Below the pieces are notes generated by a model that made no database searches, was not told where the DNA came from, and saw nothing but the letters and a program-made list of their open reading frames with translations. This document shows positions 11,788-25,800 of a DNA stretch of 64,000 bases, piece after piece. The first letter of the stretch is position 1; each line of letters begins with the position of its first letter. The stretch is from Acanthopleura granulata (Eukaryota; Mollusca; Polyplacophora; Chitonida; Chitonidae). The stretch is taken from positions 9,444,946 to 9,508,945 of the forward strand of contig JABBOT010000016.1 in NCBI GenBank assembly GCA_016165875.1, written 5' to 3'. The position numbers and the translations under genes were made by a program.

Positions 11788-12840
11788 TGGCTTGCCTTGT
11801 GGCAATATGGCTTACTGACGCGTCTGAGGCGGTCACAGGCCCCCCAGGCGATAACGGTTTACGCCATCTGGCTTCCCTGGCGGTAATATGGCTTTCTGGC
11901 GCGTCTGAGGAGGACATAGCCCTCCCCCCTCCCACGCGATAACGGATCACGCCATCTGGTTTCCCTGGCGGTTATGTCGCCTACTAACGCGTCGTAGAAG
12001 GACACAGACCCCCCTCCCAGCTCCCCACGCAATACCCCTTCATGCGATTGGCTTCCCTGGCGATTATATCCATTAATGACGCATCTTGGAAGGACATAGC
12101 CCCCAGGACCATCAGTCCTAGCCCAGGGATTTTTATTCTACAGTTTAAAAAATAAAGTAAAAAAATGTGACAGAGCCTTTCTGGATTTGTGCAAGCTGCA
12201 ACACTTCTCGGAATCACAAGTGAAAACCCAACTGTTCTAGAACATTGGTTTCAGCAAAATGCTAATATGAGGTGAACATGTCGCTTAATGCTACACATCA
12301 AATTTCAGCATTATGAAATAACACTTGTTGGGCGTGCTACACATTACTTATTAGTGTGGCAGAATTTTGTCATAGGAGAAGAGTTTCACATCTGCCATAT
12401 TTACCTGTAGATAAGACAAACCTGGTGACGGGACGGCTGTTACCTGTGTCAATACCTTTTGGAAATCCTGTGGGTGAGTTGCCTTCGATGCCCCCGTGTC
12501 TCATAGCCAGAGACACAGACACACACATCCGACCACAGCTTTCATGTTCCTAAACCAGCCAAACTCTAATATTATTACAAAGAGACATAAAGCTGGTTAC
12601 TTCTAGTCTATTTCTCGTGACCTTTGATGTTTGTTAATTGTTTATGTGTGCAATAATGGACTTTTCTCATTGTGGTTGAAAGCCTTTTCTTCTTTGGAAT
12701 TATTTAGTTTAATGGAGGATATTAACAGTCTGATGTAGTGATCATGCCGTCTGTTCAGGTTAGAAAAAAAGGCTTTTAATCATGTGCAAAACCAGTCAGA
12801 CGATCGGGTACAGTTGCATTGTAACATATTCAAATCAAGA
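11788..12840 (-). repeat. Right arm of the large inverted repeat, with ~85-bp tandem units
   Basis: The reverse complement matches 8090-9345 block by block. 11788-12106 holds about four ~85-bp tandem units starting with a catctggcttccctggcggt-like sequence; the left arm has fewer than two units. 12110-12170, 12317-12465, 12470-12560 and 12610-12840 pair with successive blocks of the left arm. Confidence 0.75.
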
Positions 12841-13294
12841 CTCATTCATTCGCACAACCACTCGTGCGTGAATAAAAAGAGACTGTAGACAAGTTACAAT
12901 CCAGGTTTACATTTAAGGTCGTTTTGTCCATTTCCAATAAAGTTCTGCTTGTTTCAATTCTGTTTTACTCAACACAATCCACCTGCTATAAATTGTCTTT
13001 GAATACGAAAGCTATTTCAATAGTTTATATCCAAGAAATAGATTATATCTAGAACTTCTAATAATCTCTTGCCATTTGAGTCCGTCAGGTAGCTAAAGAC
13101 TTAGTGCGCACTGTGATCACAAAACTGGTGATGCCACTGTTTCCTTGTTTGTCCGAAATGTCCAATGACTGCATATATATAGGTGTGCCTAAATATATGT
13201 GTCACGGCTTAAATCCATATAACTTCATCATCATTAGTCACACACAAGTTTTCACAAGGCAAGTATCTAAATATTTTGATGCGGGGCCAGTCTA

Positions 13295-13590
13295 TGACTT
13301 TAGGATTATCTGGTACTGCCTCAGTCAGAGGGCCGTCGTGGCCAAGGTTGTCAATGCGGTGGCGATGCCTAATCTCAAGACCTCTGCTTGGTGTCCTCCC
13401 TGGTCGTTGTTGGAGATTAGCCAGCAACCCGCGGTTTTTCCCCGGGTTCAGCCGGGTTTCCTCCTGTCGTCATTCTGGTCGCCTTCACATGACGCCAAGC
13501 AGAAGTCTTGAGATTAGGCTTCTCTAGCGCGTTGATAACCTTGGCCACGACGGCCCCTGACTGAGGATGTACCAGATAATCCTAAAGACA
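13295..13590. repeat. Foldback element with ~100-bp arms around a SINE-like loop
   Basis: Left arm 13295-13395 and right arm 13491-13590 are close to 90% complementary by eye. Both carry aggattatctggtac, cctcagtcag, ggccgtcgtggccaagg, and cctaatctcaagac (or complement). The ~95-bp loop resembles the SINE body (ccagcaacc, ccgggttcagccgggtttcc). The arms start with a tRNA-like SINE head. Confidence 0.88.
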
Positions 13591-13699
13591 TATGTTACAT
13601 GTGACGACAACACAGCATATTGAGTAATTCTAGACCAGTGACGTCTAATAAATTGCATTGTAAGTTATCACTTCAGAAATACTTGCATGAACGGTTTTC

Positions 13700-13860
13700 A
13701 ATGAAACTCAGACTGAGGTAAATTGACAACAGGGCATATTTCAGCGGTTACGTGTGACCGTTTGTCAACTTTCACACTGTCATCGGTGACCTGGTTTTAC
13801 TCTCTGTGCCGTAGTCTTTTACATTCCCCGGTTAATGGCGGTAGATTACCGTCGTATTAT
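13700..13860 (-). repeat. Dispersed repeat R3, inverted copy
   Basis: The complement carries the R3 order: tctctgtg, ggtcaccgatgacagtgtg, gttgacaaacggtcacacg, taaccgctgaaat, ttgtcaatttacctcag. Between the large inverted repeat and P4HA B. Confidence 0.75.
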
Positions 13861-14696
13861 AAGTGAAATGTTGTTGCGTCAGGTGTTATGCTCCAAATAA
13901 TAAATAAATAAATAACGAATTATAGATAAATAAAACAATGTATTTCTTTAGTTTCGTTAAAACAAAGTAGCCATAGGTGAATATTGAAGTACAAGTGAAT
14001 TAAAACGAGGAGGGAAAACCCTGGTTGAACTTGTCCCCTAATCCAACCAAACCTGCCCACCTCTCACGGAATGACCCACCACCACCACCCTTACCTCCAT
14101 GGGTGTCCTGACAGTATGACGACAGTGCCATATGTGACCCAACAACGTGTTACCTACATCCATACAGGCATACAGGTTTCACATCAGTCAAGTGTAACCT
14201 ACCTCTATGACTGAACAGAAACCTTACACACACAGTGTATTTCCAGTAAAATGACATTACAAAATTTGTCCACATCTGTTAACTGTACATGTATCTTGAA
14301 AATTATAACAATGCAGTCGACTATCCAATAATGAACTGTTTAAGAGTAGACATAAATACAGGTGCAATATTGTTTTACTAATTATATGTAGGAATTTTCC
14401 TGGGACTCCCGTATGACTCCAGACATTGTTTTGTGAGGCTGGGATACAAACCATAGACAAAATGTCTATTTTGGCTTTGAAGTAATGACAGTGCAAAAAT
14501 GTGATAATGTGAACTTGCTAACAAAACATAATGCAGTATGAAGGTTTTGACTTAAAGTGAATTAAAGGCTTCAGCGGCATTTTAACTGTTGATCAATAGC
14601 CCCATTTAGTGGGATTATGAGGAAAGGAAAATACAAGTTGTTTTGAAGGTAGAACAGGTTAGATAAACTGCAATGTAATTCCATGATCAATGGACT

Positions 14697-14890
14697 CTCT
14701 TCTGCCAAGTTTTACGAAACTTCGTAGGTTTTTTCGCATAAGAAAAAATGTTTTCCTTAAGTAATGATATCCTATACTTATGTAGTGTTTGGCTAAAGCA
14801 ATTTTGCTAAAAGATACCCCATAAGAAAAAAAGCACAACCGACTTAAGCAACTTACCGAACTTGGTAAGATGCGTGAAACCAGGTTCTGG
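14697..14890. repeat. MITE-like element with imperfect terminal inverted repeats
   Basis: The ends gccaagttttacgaaacttc and (complement) accaagttcggtaagttgc form imperfect inverted repeats around an AT-rich centre. No ORF of note. Family not identified. Confidence 0.5.
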
Positions 14891-15701
14891 CTCAAGTAGA
14901 TTGACCAGATATGCGTAAATGTTTGTTTACCTATCCAGAAAAGTTCTCTGTTGTCATTTCAAATGCCATTCTGTCACCGTGTTTTTGCTCTACGTCTATG
15001 ACCATATCTCCATGTTTTCGTCCCACGTGCAGATCCACATATTTACGTCTATACGGCCATCGTTTTCCCACTAAATGCATTTCTCTGCCGCTGGTACATT
15101 TCGGTGTCATTATATGACTTTCCCCTCTGTGCATGTCTAACTTTGTTGCTTTTGTCATCCGAGCATACATGTTTTTGCCTAACGTTGATGTCTTTATTAC
15201 TGTAAGTTCTGAGCCACATTTATGTCAGCATAGTCCAGTACTTGTCCATTAGGCGTATCTACATTACCAACGTTTTTGAGTTCATGAGTTTCTTTGAAAG
15301 AAGTTGTCTTTTGAGCCAATTTTGCGCCCAGGACTTGCGTGTGGTAGAGTTTATTTAAAGATATAGGTAACACCCCGAGCCTAATGGTACAAGACTAGCA
15401 TAATAATACTGCGATCCGCCCCCACCGAACCACCCTACCTGGTGTAAGTCGCTCTGCTGGAGACATCCATGAACTGCGCAGTCCCTTGAGCTTACATACC
15501 TTGTCAGCCACAGGAATCCATATTTGCGCACAGATGTCAAATTCAGAATAAAAGAACTGTGATGGACAAGTTTCAGGAATTTTTATGCCGGTACTGGTAT
15601 GAACTGCTCATTATTTATCTTTTTGACGCTGTGAAAAAGCGAAACAATGCATTATTTTTTAAAGATCGCATTTTAGGAGAAACGGCGTCCTGCACTGCAA
15701 A

Positions 15702-18700
15702 ATGGTGCCCAAGTGGAAAGATTATCTCCTTGTGAGTGTACTGGGGTTAATTCTTATTTCCTCTGAAAGTAACTCCCAGCCTTTCACATCGATTGTCAAA
15801 TTACAGGCGTTACCGGCTACAGAAAGAGAATTAATCACTGCTCTGAGGGTATATTTGGGGCTAACAAAGGTGAAAACACCATCATTTCGTAGCCAGCTTG
15901 AAAAGTAAGTTGATTTCTATTTGAAATAATTTTACCGTATAACGATTCCTATTATTTTTCTCACCAGGAAATATTTCATTGTTTTCACCTGATTTGCGTT
16001 TTTTTTTTAAAATTTCTTTCTCGATAGTATTGCGAATCTTAAGTCACGTACCAAACCAAAAACAGTTTTTTTACCGTTGCAAATATGCATATTGTTTCAA
16101 AAGACTTTTCGCAAAATTGCGATTTCAGAATTAAGAGCGGCCTGTCGACTAATTGTATGGACTTGACGGAGGCCCTCCGACAGTGGCAGCTGCAACTAAA
16201 TTTAATGCTGTATCCAACACGATTGATGTTGCTAATTTTAGTTAACGGATCTTGTCGCTTTGTATATTGATTTTGATGCCCTGTGAGCTGCAGACTTCGC
16301 TCATGCCGTAATGTCATTTCATCGTCAAGGCAATCATCAAGTGAGTGGTTATTATAGCAGTCTGACCCTCCTTTAAGACCACTTGACTTTCACCAATATG
16401 CTATGTACATATAGTGATTTACCCCGGTCACTCCGTTTACCTCTACCCATGAAACTGACAGTCACCGTGTCAATGAATTCTCGAGTATGCAGGTATCAAA
16501 CAACAGTCAAGTTAATAAACAAATCTATCAAGATCTTTTTTGACTGTTTCAAAGCTTCTTGGCGGATGCTGAGGACAGTCAGATGACGGCTGAGCGTGAC
16601 GAGAGTTTTTTCGAGAAACCCACCAACGCTTTTCTTTACATTAGGAGGTTGACGGAGGGCTGGAGTCGAGTGACTGACGCGATTTGTCGGGATCAAGATA
16701 AACAGGATGTCGAGTCTCAAGGTTGGTCAAGCATCTTGTCCGGCTCGAAAGATGACATCTGCTGATGTATCCTCAGTTCCGTACTTTTTGAGCTTTTTCA
16801 GTGCAATTAAGTTTTATGTTTGGTAAATTTTCTTTTATGGTGTTTTCTAAATTCATTATTAATGTTATGGATATGAATTATTGAAAACTAAGCGCCGAAA
16901 CCGACATCCGCATACCAGCCGTCGACCAAAATGGGCTCTCCGGATCACTAATCGCAAGACCAGTTTCCCAAACGACAAACCACCAAAGTTTTATTTGGAT
17001 TTTGCCAAATACTTAAAGTTTTAAGTGCAGTTGTTCAAAGGGTCAAATAAAACAGAGAATGGTTTCATGATTAATAAGAGAAAACTTTATTGTATAAGTT
17101 CTTCAAAAGACATGAATATAAATGAATGAAATGACTGACTCATTAAGCCCTGTTATGTAACCACAACTGAATCAATGATTCAGCGAATCACTCCATTCCT
17201 TTTTGTGCAGTATTTTGCTTGACCTTCACATCTGTGGTTCAGCAAAGTAGAGTGTGGCCTTCTGCAGTGGACCTTCACGGTGCAGCTCTGGCTATCATTC
17301 GGCTGGTTGAATTTTACCAGCTAGATTTTAAAGATCTGGCGAAGGGTAGTATCCAGACATTCCGGATGGCACCACTGGCCATCACTGACTTCCTGTTGAT
17401 CGCCGAGGCCGGTGCTGACGACGGTCAGGATCACTTAGCCTCGGTTTGGATTTCCAACACTTTGACACTTGTGCAAAAAATGACGCCCAAAGATCGAGAC
17501 ATGGAGGTGCGGCTGCAGAGGCGGCTAGCGGCGATATATTACCAGGTAATCTGGATACAGAACTTGTTTCAAGCTGATAGAAACACCTTTATGCTGGTGT
17601 TCTGCTTTATGCAGAAGGGACTTCCGTGGGGTTAGCGGGCCAACGCGGCGTAATGACCTCGTGCCTCTCACCAATGCTGTCGCTGCGAGTTTAAGCTAGC
17701 TCATGCTGGCTTTCTCACCAGCTGGACGTGCGAAAGTCCGCCAGCAACCTGCGGATGGTCGTGGGTTTCCGTCTGGCTCTGCCGCGTTTCCTCGCACCAT
17801 AGCCCTGGCCGGCGTGGTATAGGTGAAATATTCTTCAGTACGCCGTAAAACAATAATGAAATAAATACATGAATAAATATATTCCGTAAAAATGGGTGGG
17901 CGAGGGGTACATATGAATCGTGTAGAATATTGGATATATGAATAGTTGTAATCAACACGCAAGAGGGGTACGCACAATTGTGAAAGTGATTCAATTTTTT
18001 CCCGTAGAATATTTCTGTCGTCTTTACGGCATCATTAAACCTGCCGACCCCTTCTCCTTATATGAATCCGTTCTTATTTATTACTTCGTACACTTCCTTA
18101 ATTCTCTTTGTAATTAGTTTTGCTATTATTACACTAGAAAGTCCATTATTTGACCATTAGTATACAAATGTAACTTTGCCTGACAAAACTGACAAAGGTG
18201 AGACACAAGATATTATCTCACCTTTATATTCAGGCATCACAAGTAATATGCTTGTACATACAAAACACTGTTTCAATTGAATTTTTGAAAGATTTAACTT
18301 TAAATGGTCACTCAGAACAATCTATGATGAATATTGAAATTCTGTGGGACCGTTTGGTAAATTATCCACTTGGGCAAGAAAAATTGGAAAAATTGGAAAA
18401 TTGGAAAACATAGCATTTTGAAAAACAACTCTGAATGATTTCAAATTTCTCTTTATTTTGATGAATATTAAAGTTAGATGGATTTTAAAACTTTTTTTGA
18501 AATCAGCAAACACTGCACACGCACGAACTTGCGTTGTAACTAATGGTTTGTCCATTTTTCATTATCCACAGTGAGTAATTTCATAGCCAAATTTAATATA
18601 CAAGATCTAATATTTTGACCATATTCAACTGGGCTATCATTTGCAACTTAGTTTCTAGTGACAGGGCTTTCTGTAAAATTCTATTCCATAAACATTGCGT

Positions 18701-19762
18701 GTTTGAACTCGGTGCATTCAGGTGATTTGCTACACATATATAAAACTGTAATCTGCCCGACACTGTGCTAAATGCTGAATGTTTATGAGGCCTATATTAA
18801 AATCGTTATCTTCGTAACGACATATCACATGCAGTAATCGCAACAATGCTGTCATATTATCTCATATTTTTTCTTATGTTTTTCAGAACAAAATGTTTTC
18901 CAAGGCTACAAGTGTCATTGAAGAGGCACTCAAAGAGAGTATGTGCGCTTTTTTTCTTCATTTTGCACTATCCATACAGGAGGACATGTAAATTAACATA
19001 TGTATTGCAATACCTGTATACATATGTAACTATTACACTCTGAGAGGATTCCGCAGTTGGAGTAATTCTGATTATATTTTATGATCCAAACTATCATCCC
19101 TTTATTCATTCGATCGAGGACAGTGTGCGGTTGACAAACACCAGTCAATCAGTTAATACATCTATAAATAAATGGTTTTTCTTTCAGATCCAAACCATAA
19201 AGGCGCGAGGCGAGACCTGAGGTTGTTCAAAACGAGGCTGACTTCCGGTGGTGAACCTGGAGAAATTCCTCGAACAGACTTTCTGGGGCAATTCGCTGAT
19301 ATGACGATGTACAGAAAGTTGTGCCGAGGGAATGTCAAGGTCAGAAGAGACATTTTGTCACTCTTTAGCGTCACAGGAGCTAGCCTTGCTCACGTGGTTA
19401 TCTGTAGCTAAAGGCCGAAGAAACAGGCACAAACAGGTTTACTTCATATCTGTCTTGTCTTCCCCTGAACCCGAGCCTTAAATTAACTTCACATCTGTCT
19501 TGTCTACCCTTTGAATCGAGCCTTAGATTTACCTCACATCTGTCTTGTCTTTCCTGGTGTTAGACTCCCCTGGAGGCGTCCGCACTGCACTGTGAATACC
19601 GGCAGACGAGAATCCCACTGATCCCATCCAAGGTCGAATACGTGAATGTCGTGCCGCCCGTGATTCTTATCCACGACGTCGCCACTGAAGCTGACATGGA
19701 GCACATGAAGAACTTGACAAAGTCTAGGGTAGGTGTTGTGGCCCGTTTACGTATATTTATAC

Positions 19763-19803
<41 letters not shown>

Positions 19804-22800
19804 AACACCTAATTGTAATAACAATGTAAACTGTTCTTGCCCTGGTTATGTGTTACCACGGGCCAGCTTCACGCACCGTATACATAGTGTTAAGCGGCCC
19901 TTACAGGATCTCTTATATCTAAACATACGCTGTCATGGTAGTTTTAGGGCTTACCTATCTAAGTGCGCTTTATGATACGGGAGACAGTTGATAGTGTTAA
20001 CATTGTGCATTTGAACTTTAATAAATTTTATGCAATGTATGACCAACTGTCTCCAAAGCTTGGGTTTAAGTCATTTTGATTTGTTATATATACATACAAA
20101 TTATATGTCTCCTATTTAGATTCTGATCTGAATTCTCGTGACAGATGGAGCGATCTGTTGTTGGAGAGAAAAAGGCGACATCTCCACTAAGGATAAGCCA
20201 AACGTGAGTCGATGGCTCGCACCTAGCCTACATGATGATATTCAAATGGGAAATCATACAAACCTAAATCGTTAAGATGTAAACAGTGTACATGCATGCA
20301 TTTGTATTAACATGAAGAATTATATGTAAACAAAACCGAGACAAAACAAAAACAATTACTCAAAAATTCAAAAATAATTTCTTTTTTTTTTATGAATAGG
20401 GCGTGGTTGGGAGAATTCAATGATGTGTTAATGCGCATGTCTGGAAAGGTTGAGTTACATACCGGACTGAGCGCTCTCTATACGGACCACTACTCCCACG
20501 CCGAACCGTGGCAGGTTGGTTTGGAACGGTAACTTATATCAGTTTTACGCCTGTGTCATCTTCACTCACGTTGAGTTTAGGTTTACTTGGAATATGATTA
20601 CACTTTTGTTGCGATTCAGATAGCATTTTCAGTCCATACACCTCACAGCACATGCGCCGTTCTCTGTGTTCCTGTCATATCATTGCCAGTTGCCAGCGTT
20701 GACTTTTGGAGTCAGTGCGGCAAAAGATGCCTAGCCTTGTCACCAAAGTCATTGCACAGACTATTAACAACATTCATCAAAAACGTGATTAAGATGTCTG
20801 TTGAAATAACGGAGAGCACTCATTAGATGGAAGGGAATGGATATGCATCAAATATTGGTAGAAGCAAAAGTTGAGACAGAGTGTTTGTATCGACACATTC
20901 ACCAGCATGCGGTGCAAGTCTATTCGTCAGTTACTAGTCAACGGTCGATGATTTACCACGGATACGTTGATATTCTCCTTTGATAAAACTGACCATTAGT
21001 GTATGTTTGAAATAAACATATTAACCAGCAGAGGAACAGCAGTCTGGTGCCTAGATTGAAAACCTAAAAACAAACTCGGTTATATGAATATCTCAAACGT
21101 TTCGTTTCCAGGTCGTGAACTACGGGCTGGGTGGGCTTTATATACCTCACGAAGATTCCGTGGTAAGTTACATACCTCACGAAGATTCTGTGGAAAGTTA
21201 CATACTTCACGAAGATTCCGCGTTAAGTTCCAAAATCCACCAGGAACGCCATATATTACATATATTTACGGCATATGCTTTCACGAGTTATGTAATCAAC
21301 TGCAGAAGTGCATTTAAATGAGTGTTACTCCATGCATAACGTGGCAGACAGTTTTTTATTGGGTGTGTTTTATGCTATCGGGCATAACCAGGCCTTATTT
21401 TAAGCGAAATGTCATTCTCGCAAAGCACCTTGGGATATCTTTTATGCGTGTCCTTGAAATCACCTTGTCCGCCTTTTGATTTCAGTCATATTTCTCTTAT
21501 TAAATAAACTAAACATATGCATGAATTATCTTTCAGAGACCGATACGTGAGCTGGGTGGAGAGTCGGGGTCTACAGCCTTGGGGAACTCCGGTGACAGAG
21601 TAGCCACATTCCTACTTTACGTGAGTAGTTCACATATCCGCTGCATCGTGTCCTCAAGGCGATTCTCAGCACATCATAACTGGCTTCAAACCACATGTTT
21701 AACGGCTTACGATATCAGTGTGGAAAAGGATCAAGGATTAGGTGTCTACGCGTTCATATCATGAGAGGATGAACATGTTCTCCGCTATGCTAAACAACAA
21801 CTCCGGCCTGCACAATCGTACTTGAGGGATACGATGTATAGGTTAGGATGTGTCTTGAAGGATACACTGTGCTGGTTAGGATATGTCTTGAAGGATTCAA
21901 TATGCAGTTTAGGATGTGTCTTCAAGGATACAATGTGCAGTTTACGACGTGTTTTGAAGGAGACAATGTGCTGTTTAGGATGGGTATTGAACATATAAAA
22001 GTAGAAAAACCTTCTCGGCTGTCTTCATGGGGCTTAGAAATGGATGGAAACGGCAAACATCCTTAGGCCCCAGCGATCAATCCTTAAAGTGAAAGACAAC
22101 GCATGTTCTAAGTTAAGTGTGACAAAAACGTTGCACAATGTTATGTTTATTTCGGTAAAGTATTTTTTCTAACAGCTACTACGACAGAGGAAACTGACAT
22201 TTGACCATGCTTCATCGACTAGCATGAAATGTAGCCAATCTATCTAGACTGTGACATAATTGTTCCAAGCGTGAAACAATCTTGTCACTTGAGGCTGTAC
22301 TAAGCTGCTAAGGTTGTGTTTGTAACTTGAGTATATATGTCACCTTATAATCTGAAATGATCCAGAAACTTACCCTCGCCACAACAAAATGGTCTGGAAA
22401 TACTTTGCTGTGTTGTTCACCCATGTACTTGTTATAGTTAAAACATATAACATTAAAATAGTGTGCTGCCCCTGTGTTATTAAATGTTACATTGATAGAC
22501 AGCTGATATCTCCTAGCTCTCTGTTTGCTCTGTCCCTCATAAATTTACAAACATGTACGCCAACAAATCACCAGTTAACAGCATAATATTCCACACTTCA
22601 AACGAAGATAATTCAGCGATGAATTCATACAATTTCAAACAGACTTTTACATTCAAGAGAGAGTTTTAGAATCTTTTTTAATGCACAGTACCTCAGCCAT
22701 GAGCTGTGTTTTACATTAAATTAAGTTAACCTGCAGTGGTGACGTCAACGACCGAAACAACTATTGAAAGGAAGAGTTTAAAATGAATGGAGGGTGTTTA

Positions 22801-25800
22801 GTTATATTGTGTTCATTCCGAAAATTTCGACGACTGACGGAAATATAAACATACATGAAATGACTCAAAAATGTTTTGTTGGGGACCACTGTTATTCATT
22901 GCTTTAAAACCGTAATCTTGATTTTAGAGTACATTTTCCATGTCTCCCTTAATATATGTCAGTCAAAGGCCTTACTCTATCTGACAGCTGCCCGAGCAAA
23001 ACAAGAGTATAAAACTTGTGTGTTTCAGTGGTATTTAAAGGATTTACATCGTGTTGAAAGACTCCTCAAAACATGTTCTCATAACCCGCTTTCTTATTCC
23101 AGTTAAACCAGGTGACGTTAGGGGGCGCTACTGTGTTTCCAAAACTGAAAGCTAGGATACCTGTTGTAAAGGTAACATTATTATTATCGCATCATGTTTT
23201 AATCGATAAAATACGAAACGACCCATTTAATTATCAGCAGAAAACAAAATGAAAAGCATTGTCACTAATAAGGTTCCTCCATTTTTCTTTCTAGACCAGG
23301 CCTCTTGCCGGCTTGGTGAAGTCACTCAAACCAGTCAATCATGCAGTCATGGGAAGTATTGGGAGGCATCCCTGGGGCCAAAATCTGTAGTTTATGCGGA
23401 AACCAAAATGCAACTAAAACAAAAGTACAAATTGTCACACAAAAAGTGCCTCACGTAAAATTGTGTTCGCTTTGTAGCAGGCTATATGTGATATGCGAGT
23501 ATTTTTTTTTGTGTTGGACAACATGTGACTTGATCTATTCTGGATACAGTGACAATGACTTGTCTACCACGAGATCTGCGCAATAAAATTAGGCATCAGT
23601 ACCGACTACGTATGTTAGTTAAACCAGTTACACCAAAAAACCAGCATTTACAGCTACTACCCAAGTGAGAGAAACGGCAGTGATAAGGTTGGGTGTAGTG
23701 GTTGGGCGTACTCTGCTTCCTAGACCACTCTCTCAATTAACATTTTAGTGAGTGGGGCATAAAACAGCAATAAATAAATATATAAATAAATTAATATAGG
23801 TCACTGATGTGTCGTGTTTTACTATCAGGGCCCACTTGCAGGAAGCCTCTTAGCGTTACGAGCAAGTAACTACCGTGGCAACGCGCGTTGTGAGCATTGT
23901 AACTTCGTACTCGTAACGTAAAGAGGGCTTCGTGCAAGGGTGTCCAGTTTTATACCGCTTTACACAGTAAACGAGACTTGAAGAAAAAAAAAACAAAACA
24001 AAATGAAAATACGTGGTCGTATATCTCTACGCCACTGTTCCTATGTTACTGCTTAGAAGTAATTTGGCTATCAATGTCACGTTTTAAAATAATGAGAGTA
24101 GTCTCTATTGGTCGGATCTTTTCTAAGGTGGATACAAAGTGCGAATTTGATGGCCAAAGGCTCTGCTGAGAATCACCATAATAGTTTTACTTTACTATGA
24201 TTTATTTATTTGAGTAATGCGTAACTCCATGAGCAACCCATTACTGTGAGTCAGTCATTATAATTAAGGCAAAAGTCTAAAAACCAGATCGCCGTCGTTT
24301 TGCTGAAAAATTCGTGAGTTAAATTCACCCCGTACGAGAGCTTACGACCTAAAATGACTTAACTCGACTCTTGTATCACGTCCTAAAGCTCCGCATACAA
24401 GACGCAACTCAACTCCACTCAAATGGCCGTTCGGAGTTGGTCCCAATCTCCAGTTAACACACGACTTTAAGATTGACCTTTATACACATATTGACTGGGG
24501 TTCAACTCCATAATGTCGCGTCGCTATTGTGCATACATGACGCAGCGTTCGAGATGAGTTGGCTCTTACGCTCTCGTGTATATTAACCTTATGGGTGCGT
24601 GTATGCGGAATAACTACGTGACTCAACTGTAGTTGTAGCATTGGTTTCTCCGTGCGACAAGTCGAGTTGAGTTGAATCGTATGAATACCGAGCTTACCGT
24701 GTTTATCACCAATCAGACTAATAAATACACATCGCATCCTTTATCACTGTTCCTTTTCAGGGATCCGCTGCATTGTGGTATAACTTACACAAGAACGGAG
24801 ATCCGGACAGTAGACATCTACACGCTGGGTGTCCGGTTTTAATTGGATCAAAGTGGGGTAAGTACAACTGTGAAGATGCGTTAACCATCATAAGCCTTCG
24901 CTACCACAGTTCTGTACCCATGAGGGTCTAAAATGGTGAATTTTGTCTGTGGAAAAAATATTTACGGGCTCCTAAAGAAGTTTCTTTCCGCCCTTTGGCA
25001 AGGCTATTGAAAACCGGCTTATAACCCACAGCATACTCATTCCATTGTCTGGTTGCAATCATAGGAAGCAGCTATTCGGCCATCGATGTCTTATTGGTAA
25101 CCCACCTGAGAAATGAACTAGGCTTTTCCTCTGGCGAGACTTTCGGTCCACGCATTGCTGTTTTAATGCAATGAAGGCGACGATGTGGAAAACTGGCTAA
25201 GTACACTGTAAAATGTTCAAGCCGTGGTTGTAGAAATACCCTTTGCTATAAACGTCAATAATGAATGATCCATGGTTTTATCTGTAACGGTTTGATGACT
25301 TCCTCCAAGCACTGCGCCGTTTCTTTTGCCTCAGAAAACTGGCCACTGTTTTGTATGATTAACAAACGCGAGGTCGCTGTAGTGACAACATCTCTCCAGA
25401 AGTCGACGTGATTTTGTAATAAGATCAACAAATAGCTGAATGGCTCCATTAAATTAGAATGTTAAAACATAGACCGATAAAATAGAACGAAGGTAGCTCC
25501 GAATATTGAAGTCATTATATCGTCAGTCTATATTTCGGCTACTTAGTTTGTGCCATCATCTGGAAATATGTACAGCAAAGGATTATACACGCTTATATAC
25601 ATGTTGTAGTGTGTGGGGGGTCGGGAGGGGCGGGGGTATGTGTTGAAACTTACAGCTGTGTAGTGTATCAGTTTATATGCCCTGGCTGCGGGCATAGTTA
25701 TATAGATAAAACAGAACGATGTTTGTTACAAAGACTATCAGAACATACCAACAACAACAATAGCAAAATACATAATCATACTGAGCAATGCCCCAATTTC

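Noticed and set aside
13104..13511. 135-residue plus-strand open frame
   Set aside because: Covers the SINE-derived foldback element; no protein family.
14931..15170. 79-residue minus-strand frame with KHGD motifs repeated twice
   Set aside because: No known family, no splice context, and the similarity of the two motifs is too short to be meaningful.
21785..22066. Overlapping open frames on both strands with an 11-residue repeat
   Set aside because: Produced by a 33-bp minisatellite whose unit length is a multiple of three.
24330..24690. Possible inverted repeat built on cgagttgagttg / caactcaactc
   Set aside because: Pairing is short and interrupted; it could be chance in a repetitive-looking stretch.
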